Positions 17,159 to 24,463 of a stretch of DNA of 64,000 nucleotides are shown here, one piece after another. Below the pieces are notes generated by a model that saw only the letters and a list, made by a program, of their open reading frames with translations, was not told where the DNA came from and made no database searches. This DNA comes from Paludibacteraceae bacterium (GTDB lineage Bacteria > Bacteroidota > Bacteroidia > Bacteroidales > Paludibacteraceae), in the NCBI GenBank assembly GCA_905233415.1, contig CAJOEX010000014.1:4082-68081 (forward strand). The letters run 5' to 3'. Within the stretch, counting starts at the first letter, position 1. The number at the start of each line of letters is the position of its first letter. Position numbers and translations under genes: made by a program.

Positions 17159-18032
17159 CTGTCTGCTCAACGGCTTTCTTCACATTTTCCATCAGCCATA
17201 GCGGTGTACTGGTTGCACCGCAAATGCCGATATTCGACTGCTGTGCTCTTAGAAGTGAGACCACTTCGTTGTTGGCAGTCAGCCCGTTTACATCTTCGGG
17301 ACCTTCAATAAAAACCGTATTCGGATTGGCTTCGCGGCAATGTTCAAACAGCACTTTGGCGTTGGACGACTTGCGCCCGCCTACAAACAGCACCAAGTCC
17401 TGTGCCGCGGCAAAAGCCTTGAGATTGGCAACTCGGTTCGCCACATTACGGCATATGGTATTGTGCGCTTCAAACACGATGTTTGCGGCGCTGCGGTGCT
17501 CAATGGCGGACTTTATCTCACCAAAGCCTTCCACAGACATCGTCGTCTGCGAAAAAAGATAGATATCACGGTTAAAGTCTATCTTGTCCAAATCATCCGG
17601 CGACTCAATAATAATGGCAGTATTGTTTGTCTGTCCCTGCAAACCGATGACTTCTGCATGACCGGCTTTTCCGTAAATCACAATCTGCGCGTCCTTGTGC
17701 TGCAAATGGGTTTTGCAAATACGTTCCTGCAATTTCTTGACCACAGGACAGGTGGCGTCTATAATCTCATTATTGTTGTTGTGCGCGATGCGATAGGTCG
17801 AAGGCGGTTCTCCGTGCGCGCGCAGCAGCACCCGCACATTGTGCAGCGTCCGCAAATCGTCGTAATCGATTGTTTCAAGCCCTTTGGCTTCAAGGCGCTT
17901 GACCTCCTGACCGTTGTGCACGATATCTCCCAAACAAAACAGAGGACCTCTTGCAAGTTCCTCTTCCGCCCTGTTGATTGCTTCGGTCACGCCGAAACAA
18001 AATCCCGAACCTCTGTCAATCGCAATCTTCAA
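17148..18032 (-). CDS. ispH: 4-hydroxy-3-methylbut-2-enyl diphosphate reductase
   Basis: 294 residues, last step of the MEP isoprenoid route. The three iron-sulfur cysteines are visible in SGFCFGV (about C12), DATCPVVKKL and NTICRNVANR, with GGRKSSNAKVLFEHC following. The start must be TTG at 18032 (TTG AAG ATT): it gives the MKIxID start normal for IspH, and there is no ATG upstream before the cmk stop. That TTG lies in an octamer repeat array. Last gene of the porQ-cmk-ispH operon. Confidence 0.96.
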   Translation of the reverse strand: MKIAIDRGSGFCFGVTEAINRAEEELARGPLFCLGDIVHNGQEVKRLEAKGLETIDYDDLRTLHNVRVLLRAHGEPPSTYRIAHNNNNEIIDATCPVVKKLQERICKTHLQHKDAQIVIYGKAGHAEVIGLQGQTNNTAIIIESPDDLDKIDFNRDIYLFSQTTMSVEGFGEIKSAIEHRSAANIVFEAHNTICRNVANRVANLKAFAAAQDLVLFVGGRKSSNAKVLFEHCREANPNTVFIEGPEDVNGLTANNEVVSLLRAQQSNIGICGATSTPLWLMENVKKAVEQTVTA

Positions 18033-18055
18033 ATCTTCAAATCTTCAAATCTCCA
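18024..18055 (-). repeat. Octamer tandem repeat at the cmk/ispH junction
   Basis: Read on the minus strand: TGGAGATT then three exact TGAAGATT units, the same octamer (rotated) as at 14001-14048. It contains the cmk stop TGA (18047-18045) and the ispH start TTG (18032-18030). Confidence 0.92.
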
Positions 18056-18710
18056 GCCTCTCATCGAAGATGCGCCTTATATGCTCGATTTGTTCCTCTT
18101 TGGTCATATCCGTGTTATCCACCACAACGGCGTCTTCTGCCTGTTTGAGTGGCGATTCCGCACGGTGTGTATCGCGGTAGTCGCGGTCGTTGACATCGCG
18201 CAACACATCTTCAAACACGGGATTCTCTCCCTTGTCCTGCAACTCCTTGAATCGTCTGTTGGCACGCTCTTCCGGCGTGGCGGTAAGGAACAATTTGAGT
18301 TCCGCTTTCGGAAAGACTACCGTGCCTATATCCCGTCCGTCCATAACGATGCCTTTTTCCTCGCCCATCGCCTGCTGTTGGGCGACAAGGAACTGCCTCA
18401 CTTCCCGAATCGGCGACACCTGCGAAGCTTTGTTGCCCACTTCCAGCGTACGGATTTGCGCCTCCACGTCTTCGCCGTTCAGACACACATGCTGACCGTC
18501 TGCCACGCGTTTGAACGAGATATGTATTTTCGGCAGCGATGCAACCAGCTGCTGCTCGTCAAGGTTATGCTGTAACGTATATAATGCCACGGCACGGTAC
18601 ATTGCACCTGTGTCCACATACGTATATCCTGCATATTCCGCAAGGGCTTTTGCCATCGTCGATTTTCCGCACGATGAATACCCGTCTATGGCAACTACAA
18701 TCTTGTTCAT
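18045..18710 (-). CDS. cmk: Cytidylate kinase
   Basis: 221 residues, phosphorylates CMP/dCMP. P-loop AIDGYSSCGKSTMA (residues 8-21), DTGAMYRA, MDGRDIGTVVFP and the TATPEERANRR lid are all typical. Overlaps the porQ stop by 4 nt. Its last two codons and stop fall in the octamer array. Confidence 0.97.
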   Translation of the reverse strand: MNKIVVAIDGYSSCGKSTMAKALAEYAGYTYVDTGAMYRAVALYTLQHNLDEQQLVASLPKIHISFKRVADGQHVCLNGEDVEAQIRTLEVGNKASQVSPIREVRQFLVAQQQAMGEEKGIVMDGRDIGTVVFPKAELKLFLTATPEERANRRFKELQDKGENPVFEDVLRDVNDRDYRDTHRAESPLKQAEDAVVVDNTDMTKEEQIEHIRRIFDERLEI

Positions 18711-19801
18711 TTGAGTAAACTGTTTATATCCAGCGCTATCGACGCTTGATAGGTGAAATTGCTCTTCGTGGCTTGTGACAGCGCAAATCCCAACCGGAAC
18801 TTGTAAATCCGCACACCTGCACCTATGGCGAGTCCCGCCATTGAGGCCTGGTCCTTCAGATTCATCTCCGCACGGCGACGGTGGTTGTAACTGATTGTCA
18901 GGTAAAAACGCTCACTCTTCGGCACGATATCCAGGAAGAAAATCGTGTGCCGGAACAGCATGTCGTGCCATTTGATGTCTGCCGATTCGTCTGCCAACAG
19001 GTTCGTATTCTCATAGCTGAGATTCCACTGCTGCATGTTGTGAATCGTCATTCCCAACCGGATTGGCGCATGTTTGAAGCGGTAGTTCAACCCTATTTGC
19101 AGGTTCAGCGGCAGCATCTCACGCACCTGCCCGCCTTCGTCCGAATAGAAGCCTTTCAGCTGCCAGCCGATGTTTTGCAGAGTCAAACCCACCTGCAACG
19201 TCGAGTCTTTCGTCTGGAAATGAGCACCCACATCCGCACCCAGTGCAAAAGCCGAATAACTCTCATAGAACGACATCACAGGTTTGAGTGTTACGCCCAC
19301 CGTGAACTGACGGCCCAACTGACGGGCATACATGATATCGATAAGTATATCTTGCGCGCTGAACGTTCCGCCTGTCAGATTGCCTTGCGAATCGGCATAT
19401 TTCATGTTTCCGTAGCTGAGGAAATGGATGCCCGCCGCGAAGTAATTCGGTTTGTCCGGCTCGTCCGGATGCAGCTCTATCTTCGACCGCCCGAAATTAT
19501 GTCCGTATAACGCACTGCCGAACATCGTGCCGGGCAGATAATAGGCGTAGTTCAGTTCCAGCACCTTGTCCGTCATCACGCCAAGCAGCGCCGGATTGCA
19601 CATCGCCATGGATATCTCTCCGTCGCGAACGCTCACGTTCGTACCGCCAAGCGCATTGAGACGGGAGGATGCCGGCAGGTCAAGGAACGCAAACGCGCTC
19701 GTACCGCTTCCGATATACTGTGCCTGTACATGTGCCACGTTCAGCATGCACAGCAACGCTACCGCCATGCTGCATACCGCTATTTTGAGCCTATTTATCA
19801 T
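18707..19801 (-). CDS. porQ: Type IX secretion system protein PorQ
   Basis: 364 residues, signal peptide (to AHVQA) and an outer-membrane barrel of the PorV/PorQ type, starting with YIGSGTSAFAFLDLPASSRLNALGG segments and an NPALL motif. PorQ works with PorU/PorV/PorZ in attaching T9SS cargo to the surface. The porQ-cmk-ispH order supports the call. I start at MINRLK (19801); a longer extension passes through the -7 box. Confidence 0.9.
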   Translation of the reverse strand: MINRLKIAVCSMAVALLCMLNVAHVQAQYIGSGTSAFAFLDLPASSRLNALGGTNVSVRDGEISMAMCNPALLGVMTDKVLELNYAYYLPGTMFGSALYGHNFGRSKIELHPDEPDKPNYFAAGIHFLSYGNMKYADSQGNLTGGTFSAQDILIDIMYARQLGRQFTVGVTLKPVMSFYESYSAFALGADVGAHFQTKDSTLQVGLTLQNIGWQLKGFYSDEGGQVREMLPLNLQIGLNYRFKHAPIRLGMTIHNMQQWNLSYENTNLLADESADIKWHDMLFRHTIFFLDIVPKSERFYLTISYNHRRRAEMNLKDQASMAGLAIGAGVRIYKFRLGFALSQATKSNFTYQASIALDINSLLK

Positions 19802-19810
19802 TTTATGCCG

Positions 19811-19818
19811 CAAAAGTA
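19811..19818 (-). promoter_or_regulatory. -7 box of porQ
   Basis: TACTTTTG on the minus strand, 9 nt before the porQ ATG. No exact TTTG occurs 20 nt upstream, though TTGCAC lies close to the expected place. Confidence 0.6.
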
Positions 19819-19935
19819 CAACAAAAAATTTGAATGTGCAAGCTTTTTGACGAAAAAAAATTTTTATGCCAGAATAAAAAGTGTTTTTGCGGCAAAAGAT
19901 TGTCGTTCGCAGAATAACGCGAACGTACTGTTTTT

Positions 19936-19968
19936 TTTGCACATCCCGAAAAATTTGTTGTACCTTTG
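19936..19968 (+). promoter_or_regulatory. Promoter in front of a 25-codon frame
   Basis: TTTG (19936-19939) and TACCTTTG (19961-19968), 21 nt apart, pointing right into the accessory region; the only downstream frame is the short one at 20004. Confidence 0.65.
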
Positions 19969-20003
19969 CAGGCTGAAAGCTGCAAAGCGAAAAGAATAAG
20001 ACT

Positions 20004-20081
20004 ATGGCAAATATTCTGAAGATTATATCAGGTAAAGTGGAAATCCGCAAGGATAGCGGTTACCTCATTCGTACAATTTAA
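20004..20081 (+). CDS. 25-residue peptide, possibly a gene remnant
   Basis: ATG to TAA encodes 25 residues (MANILKIISGKVEIRKDSGY and five more). It sits 35 nt after a good promoter. The phrase GKVEIRKDSGYLIRTI looks like one unit of the short repeat proteins I recall from Bacteroidetes, so it may be what is left after deletion of a longer gene. A functional small peptide is possible but unsupported. The first inverted-repeat element begins 47 nt later and could terminate it. Confidence 0.35.
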   Translation: MANILKIISGKVEIRKDSGYLIRTI

Positions 20082-20128
20082 AACAACCAAAAAGGACCAA
20101 GTGAAAGCACAAGGAGCAATCTAACAAT

Positions 20129-20188
20129 AGGTTGTTCCTTTTTTTTGATGGATATGAGGTGTGAGTATGAAGAAAAAGGGAACAACCT
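20129..20188. repeat. Inverted-repeat element, copy 1
   Basis: AGGTTGTTCC plus a T tract, a 30-nt middle, then an A tract with GGGAACAACCT. It overlaps the last codon of the cupin gene and is shaped like a bidirectional terminator. The middle differs from copies 2 and 3. Confidence 0.8.
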
Positions 20189-20852
20189 ACTCTTCTGAAT
20201 AGGATAATAACTCGTTGAGCAAATCGAGGCCTTTAGTTGTGAGGCGGTAAGCTTGTTCGGGGACGTGGGGTTTGTGTCCCATCAGCAATTTTACATATCC
20301 ATGTTCAACAGCCGGTTTGAAGTAGTTATAGATGAATATCCTCCGGCTACCTTGTTTCAATCCCAGACGGTCCATTATTTCCCTCCGTGTCATAGACACG
20401 TTTCCCAAAGTCAGCACCAATTTCTGCATACGCGCATCTGCTTTTGGCACAAGTTTCTGGCGCGGTTTTGCTTCTTCGGTTTTCGGGTTCTCCGGCTCCA
20501 GTTCCGGATGCTGGATGGTTATTTCCGCTCCGGGTACAGAGAAGTAGAACATATTTAGAATCACCGGTTTCTTGCCTCTGTTCTCGCCACGATGGATGGT
20601 ACCGATGACTTCGACTAATGCTTCACCTTCACGGAAGGTACGTTCCGAACCATCCTTGCAAACAATAGTCAAGTCGCCTTGCTGCACGATACCATAGTTA
20701 ACGACGGTGTGATGATGCCAACCTGTCTTGGCACCGACGGGAAAATCCAAACGAATCACACGCAGTTCCGCTTGTCCTGACGGAAAGTCCGGCAATTGTG
20801 CACCATCCCAGCTTTGCGAGGTGCGAATCAACTCTGTAGTCTTGATTTCCAT
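20187..20852 (-). CDS. Cupin domain fused to a winged-helix domain
   Basis: 221 residues. Residues 1-110 are a cupin: GWHHHTVVNYGIVQQG (metal histidines, with asparagine where glutamate is usual) and later GTIHRGEN. After a charged linker rich in K, P and E (115-138), residues 140-221 form a winged helix (MTRREIMDRLGLKQGSRR, then KLLMGHKPHVPEQAYRLT), of the type seen at the end of Fic or RecG-like proteins. I infer a ligand-sensing DNA-binding protein or a sensor linked to a Fic-type partner. The promoter lies at 20875-20882. It is flanked on both sides by the same inverted-repeat element. Confidence 0.75.
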   Translation of the reverse strand: MEIKTTELIRTSQSWDGAQLPDFPSGQAELRVIRLDFPVGAKTGWHHHTVVNYGIVQQGDLTIVCKDGSERTFREGEALVEVIGTIHRGENRGKKPVILNMFYFSVPGAEITIQHPELEPENPKTEEAKPRQKLVPKADARMQKLVLTLGNVSMTRREIMDRLGLKQGSRRIFIYNYFKPAVEHGYVKLLMGHKPHVPEQAYRLTTKGLDLLNELLSYSEE

Positions 20853-20874
20853 GGCTTTAAAACTTTTTCGCCTG

Positions 20875-20882
20875 CAAAGGTA
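20875..20882 (-). promoter_or_regulatory. -7 box of the cupin gene
   Basis: TACCTTTG on the minus strand, 22 nt before the start codon. Confidence 0.65.
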
Positions 20883-20906
20883 CTATATTATTTTGATATG
20901 TGCAAT

Positions 20907-20964
20907 AGGTTGTTCCTTTTTTTTGAGAAATGTAAGGTGCAAGTGCGACAAAAAGGGAACAAGC
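20907..20964. repeat. Inverted-repeat element, copy 2
   Basis: GGTTGTTCC, T tract, middle GAGAAATGTAAGGTGC, then AAAAAGGGAACAAG. Almost identical to copy 3 across the middle, so these two are a recent duplication. Confidence 0.85.
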
Positions 20965-21015
20965 TATATATAAAAAACCTATGTGAATACTACTAAATAA
21001 AGGGGATGACGGCGG

Positions 21016-21073
21016 AGGTTGTTCCTTTTTTTTGAGAAATGTAAGGTGTAAGTGCGACAAAAAGGGAACAAGT
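21016..21073. repeat. Inverted-repeat element, copy 3
   Basis: Same architecture as copy 2, differing by one base in the middle (GGTGT for GGTGC). It lies between the cupin promoter and the dam promoter. Confidence 0.85.
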
Positions 21074-21143
21074 TATACTTGAATACAATTTTGTGAAACA
21101 AATGCAACGGATGTAACAAATTGAGTGCAAAAAGAAAAAATCA

Positions 21144-21175
21144 TTTGCACGGCTGAAAAATTTGTTGTACCTTTG
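21144..21175 (+). promoter_or_regulatory. Promoter of the truncated dam gene
   Basis: TTTG (21144-21147), 20 nt, TACCTTTG (21168-21175). Confidence 0.75.
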
Positions 21176-21221
21176 CGCCCGATTTGGAAAAGATACCAAA
21201 AACGTTCTAATTTATATAACA

Positions 21222-21410
21222 ATGAAAGCGAAACCATTCGTCAAATGGGTTGGTGGAAAGACACAACTCATTGAACAACTTGAAGCATTGCTTCCTGCTG
21301 ACTTTGACCAATGGGAGAATGTCACTTACATTGAGCCGTTCGTCGGCGGAGGAGCTATGCTCTTCTACATGTTGCAGACACATTTTACATTAGAAGGCAT
21401 CATTTTTTAG
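21222..21410 (+). pseudogene. DNA adenine methylase (M.DpnM/Dam type), N-terminal fragment
   Basis: 62 codons. FVKWVGGKTQLIEQL (motif X) and YIEPFVGGGAMLFYML (motif I, SAM binding) are textbook alpha-class GATC-type adenine methylase. The frame stops at 21410, before the DPPY motif, so no active enzyme can result. The stop lies inside the 13-nt repeat CATTTTTTAGTAA that recurs at 23176, just before the second methylase gene. Family members are about 270-290 residues. Confidence 0.85.
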
Positions 21411-21425
21411 TAAAAATAGCAAGCA
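21401..21425 (+). repeat. Direct repeat, left copy
   Basis: CATTTTTTAGTAA, 3 nt, TAGCAAGCA. The right copy at 23176-23202 has the same two blocks with a 5-nt gap. The pair brackets the antitoxin, GNAT and endonuclease genes. Confidence 0.8.
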
Positions 21426-21448
21426 AAAAATATTTTATCTAAAAAATA

Positions 21449-21480
21449 TTTGCATATATAAACAAAACATTGTATTTTTG
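21449..21480 (+). promoter_or_regulatory. Promoter of the toxin-antitoxin operon
   Basis: TTTG (21449-21452), 20 nt, TATTTTTG (21473-21480), 28 nt before the antitoxin start. Confidence 0.75.
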
Positions 21481-21508
21481 CAGCGGATTTAATAAAACTA
21501 CGGTAATT

Positions 21509-21667
21509 ATGGCCAGACCAATTAAAGAAACACCAACATTGTACGGTGAGGACGCAAGACGCTTTGCATACGCTGTAGAACACCCTAAACCCGTTTCTAC
21601 AGAAAGCGTAAGACGTGCCGTGAATACTTATGAGCAGTTTAAAGCAATTGCCAACTTTGCTCTATGA
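21509..21667 (+). CDS. Small antitoxin-like protein
   Basis: 52 residues (starts MARPIKETPTLYGEDARRF). Short, charged and upstream of a GNAT toxin with ATGA overlap, as in GNAT-type toxin-antitoxin pairs. It resembles small Bacteroidetes proteins of the MARPIKETP type found before GNAT or HipA-like genes (recall). No DNA-binding domain can be proved by eye. Confidence 0.65.
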   Translation: MARPIKETPTLYGEDARRFAYAVEHPKPVSTESVRRAVNTYEQFKAIANFAL

Positions 21668-22218
21668 TCGATCTTGAACGCTTTGAACTTGTCCAATTAG
21701 CAGCGGATACCCCGTTGTTACCTTTTCGTTGTGCCGATGATGATTTGAATCATTTTCTTATTGAAGATGCGAAAAACTACACAGCGGATTTAATGGCAGT
21801 TACTTACCTTCTCATTGACAAAGAAAAAAAACAAATAGCGGCTTATTATAGTTTGCTAAATGACAAGGTGGCATACGACCCTCAACAAAAAGGGGTTTGG
21901 AATCGTATAAATCGGCATATTCACAATAACAAACGTCGTCGTAGTTATCCGTCTGTAAAGATTGGTCGTTTAGCAGTTGGTGAAGAATATACACATGTTG
22001 GTCTTGGTTCAAAAATTCTCGAATTAGTCAAAACAATATATGCACGTGGGAATCGTGCTGGTTGCCGTTTTTTGACAGTTGACGCATATTCTGATGCGAC
22101 AAACTTCTATCGCAAGAATGATTTCGAATACTTCACAATGTTAGACACGCTCGACAAGACGCGTCTCATGTACTTTGACTTAAAACCTTTTAAGGACAAT
22201 TTGGAGCAAGGTATATGA
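21664..22218 (+). CDS. GNAT acetyltransferase, probable toxin (TacT/AtaT-like)
   Basis: 184 residues. The pattern FRCADDDLNHFL near the start, VTYLL, AAYYSL, then VKIGRLAVGEEYTHVGLGSK (acetyl-CoA pyrophosphate loop, with HVGLGS for the usual QGxGxG) and FLTVDAYSDATNFYRKNDF is that of toxins that acetylate aminoacyl-tRNA and stop translation. A resistance-type acetyltransferase is the alternative, but the antitoxin-sized partner argues for a toxin. Overlaps both neighbours by 4 nt. Confidence 0.8.
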   Translation: MIDLERFELVQLAADTPLLPFRCADDDLNHFLIEDAKNYTADLMAVTYLLIDKEKKQIAAYYSLLNDKVAYDPQQKGVWNRINRHIHNNKRRRSYPSVKIGRLAVGEEYTHVGLGSKILELVKTIYARGNRAGCRFLTVDAYSDATNFYRKNDFEYFTMLDTLDKTRLMYFDLKPFKDNLEQGI

Positions 22219-22961
22219 CCCAACCCCAAGCAGTAATAGAGACAATTGAGATGTTGGGCGGACTTGCAACGCTCAACCCAATCAATCAGCATGTTTTCGA
22301 AATAACTGATTGTCAGTGGGGCACGAAAACGCCGTTTGCCTCTATCCGCCGCATTGTGCGACACACTAACGGTATCTACCGTATCAAGCCCGGTCTCTAT
22401 GCTCTGGAATCTCATCGTCAGGAATTAGAAGAAAACGGTATCCTGGTGCAAAACGAACACAATCAAGATTCCGAAATCGTCAAAACTTTCAATCACGCTT
22501 ACTACCAAGGATTATTGCTTGAAATGGGCAAAATGCGCCACTTGGACACGTTTGTGCCCGACCAAGATAAGCATAAACACTTCCTCAATCAAGCGGAATT
22601 AGGGGATTTGCGGACTATCCAAGAATTGCCGGAATATTCCTTCCCCCAACTTGTTAAACGCAGCTCCACGATTGATGTGATTTGGTTTAACGACCGCCAC
22701 ATGCCACACTCATTCTTTGAAGTTGAACATTCAACCGACATTCAAAACTCTTTGCTGAAATTCAATGATTTGCAAGATTTTGCTGCTCGTATGGTCATTG
22801 TGGCAGATGAGAAACGGCATCAGGAGTTTATTTACAAAATGGGATATGCTGCTTTTAGCAAATTGGCAGAAGACAAGCGTGTGGCATTCTTGAGTTACGA
22901 ATCGCTTGGCAAACAATACGAACAAGAATTTGAGAAACAAAAATTTGAATTTGTGATATAA
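22215..22961 (+). CDS. Winged-helix plus PD-(D/E)xK-like nuclease, probable restriction enzyme
   Basis: 248 residues. Residues 1-75 look like a winged-helix domain (TKTPFASIRRIVRHTNGIY). Residues 150-235 carry STIDVIWFNDRHMPHSFFEVEHST, an acidic residue followed by ExE after hydrophobic strands, the core of a PD-(D/E)xK nuclease with E replacing K. Similar proteins occur next to DNA methylases (recall). Coupled to the GNAT gene by ATGA yet located in a restriction-modification locus. It could be the restriction partner of the methylase at 23219, or a nuclease effector. Target site unknown. Confidence 0.65.
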   Translation: MTQPQAVIETIEMLGGLATLNPINQHVFEITDCQWGTKTPFASIRRIVRHTNGIYRIKPGLYALESHRQELEENGILVQNEHNQDSEIVKTFNHAYYQGLLLEMGKMRHLDTFVPDQDKHKHFLNQAELGDLRTIQELPEYSFPQLVKRSSTIDVIWFNDRHMPHSFFEVEHSTDIQNSLLKFNDLQDFAARMVIVADEKRHQEFIYKMGYAAFSKLAEDKRVAFLSYESLGKQYEQEFEKQKFEFVI

Positions 22962-22998
22962 AGAAATCCGCGGCGGCGGTAACATACTAATATTAACA

Positions 22999-23213
22999 AG
23001 CGTTTGCTATTTGTTCTATTTACGTTGAAACCTCGGAAATTTCAAAGTATAGTAATAAGAAGAACAAATCATAACGTTCACTGTACGTACATGTGAGCAA
23101 GATTTGTCTTATTACTGGCTTTCCGAGGGCCACAACGTGAGCAAATCTATGCTCACAGTTGTACCCGCAGAAAGTCATTTTTTAGTAACAAGGTAGCAAG
23201 CATAACAAACGCT
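22999..23213. other. Highly structured intergenic region, possible ncRNA or recombination site
   Basis: An outer 8-bp inverted repeat AGCGTTTG/CAAACGCT (22999-23006, 23206-23213) encloses a long imperfect hairpin (23031-23128) pairing CCTCGGAAA, AGTAATAAGA and CAAATC with their complements, and a second hairpin (23132-23162) ACAAC-GTGAGCA/TGCTCAC-A-GTTGT. No reading frame is present. The right direct repeat (23176-23202) lies inside. Role unknown. Confidence 0.6.
23176..23202 (+). repeat. Direct repeat, right copy
   Basis: CATTTTTTAGTAA, 5 nt, TAGCAAGCA: the same two blocks as the copy at 21401-21425, 17 nt before the M.DpnA-like gene. Confidence 0.8.
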
Positions 23214-23218
23214 ACTAA

Positions 23219-24451
23219 ATGATTACTAAAAATGAGGAGTTACCATTATGGGAACAATTTGAAAATGTTGGTTACAAGGAAGGACATCCCGACTTCCGTA
23301 TCCTGCAAGGCGACTGCATGGAACGGCTGAAAGAGATAGATGATAATTCTATCGATGCTATCTTTGCCGATCCGCCTTACTTTTTAAGTAACGGAGGCAT
23401 CAGCGTGCAAAGTGGCAAGCAGGTCTGCGTGGACAAAGGCGATTGGGATAAAGGTGGCACACCTGAATATATCTATGAGTTTAACCGCAAATGGCTTGGT
23501 CTCTGCCGTTCCAAACTAAAAGACAACGGCACAATTTGGATTAGTGGTACACACCATAATATCCACGTTGTCATGAGATGTTTACAAGAACTTGGTTACA
23601 AGGTACTCAATACTATCACTTGGCAGAAAACCGATCCACCACCCAATTTGTCGTGCAAATACTTTAACTTTTCTACCGAACTAATCATCTGGGCGCGCAA
23701 ATACGAAAAGAAATCGCACAAGTTCAACTATGAAGCTATGAAGCAGTTGAACGGCGGCACACAGATGACGGACGTGTGGCGTATTCCGGCTGTTGGTCGT
23801 TGGGAAAAAGAGCAAGGTAAACACCCAACGCAAAAAACTTTGCGATTGCTCTATCGAATCATCCTTGCGTCCACAAATGAGGGAGATACTATCCTCGATC
23901 CATTTAGCGGGTCTGGTACAACTGGTATAGCGGCCGACTTACTCGGTCGTAAGTATATCGGTATAGAACAAGATAAATCATTTGTACAACTCTCGCTGGC
24001 TCGTCGTGAAGCAATAGAGGAAGCAGATACTCGCAAGAAACTTTTCGACAAGATGCGAGAGAATGCACAAGAAGCAACGGTACTTGTAAACCATATGCGC
24101 GAGAAAGATCGTGAATTAGCATTACATACAGGGATTACTTATGTACGCGCAGGCGATTCCAAAGGTTCTCTACTTGTTAAGGAAGGATTTGAGCGACTTG
24201 GCTATTTGTGCTTGCACACCAACGGAAATGAGCCGAAGTTATACAAACTGAAAAGTGGTGGATTTAGGATTTGGACTGCGGAAGCATTACGCGAATTAGG
24301 TTTCAGCGCAGAAAATGCACCTTATTATGCAGTCTTGCGTTTTGAGGCGAGCAAGGAGATTAACTTCGACCAAGAGATTGACTTACACATGAAGAAATAT
24401 ACGCAAGTGGCGCACATTGAACCGATAAGGTACTTTATTAGTATAAGATAA
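23219..24451 (+). CDS. Site-specific DNA methyltransferase (M.DpnA-like, beta class)
   Basis: 410 residues. Catalytic DPPYFLSNGG near residue 51 precedes the SAM-binding DPFSGSGTTGIAA near 222, the motif order of beta-class adenine/N4-cytosine methylases; the first 265 residues look like the second methylase of DpnII systems. A 140-residue extension (from about 270, containing VRAGDSKGSLLVKEGFERLG) is of unknown function. With the broken dam gene upstream, this is the remaining methylase of the locus. GATC specificity is inferred from similarity only. Confidence 0.9.
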   Translation: MITKNEELPLWEQFENVGYKEGHPDFRILQGDCMERLKEIDDNSIDAIFADPPYFLSNGGISVQSGKQVCVDKGDWDKGGTPEYIYEFNRKWLGLCRSKLKDNGTIWISGTHHNIHVVMRCLQELGYKVLNTITWQKTDPPPNLSCKYFNFSTELIIWARKYEKKSHKFNYEAMKQLNGGTQMTDVWRIPAVGRWEKEQGKHPTQKTLRLLYRIILASTNEGDTILDPFSGSGTTGIAADLLGRKYIGIEQDKSFVQLSLARREAIEEADTRKKLFDKMRENAQEATVLVNHMREKDRELALHTGITYVRAGDSKGSLLVKEGFERLGYLCLHTNGNEPKLYKLKSGGFRIWTAEALRELGFSAENAPYYAVLRFEASKEINFDQEIDLHMKKYTQVAHIEPIRYFISIR

Positions 24452-24463
24452 ATTGCGTTATAA

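Noticed and set aside
18707-20050. Longer N-terminus for PorQ
   Set aside because: The extension runs through the -7 box and destroys the signal peptide; ATG 19801 is used.
22999-23213. Retron ncRNA
   Set aside because: No reverse transcriptase is encoded nearby; a structured RNA remains possible.
22999-23213. Integron attC site
   Set aside because: Position and palindromes suggest it, but the canonical RYYYAAC/GTTRRRY cores are absent and no integrase is seen.
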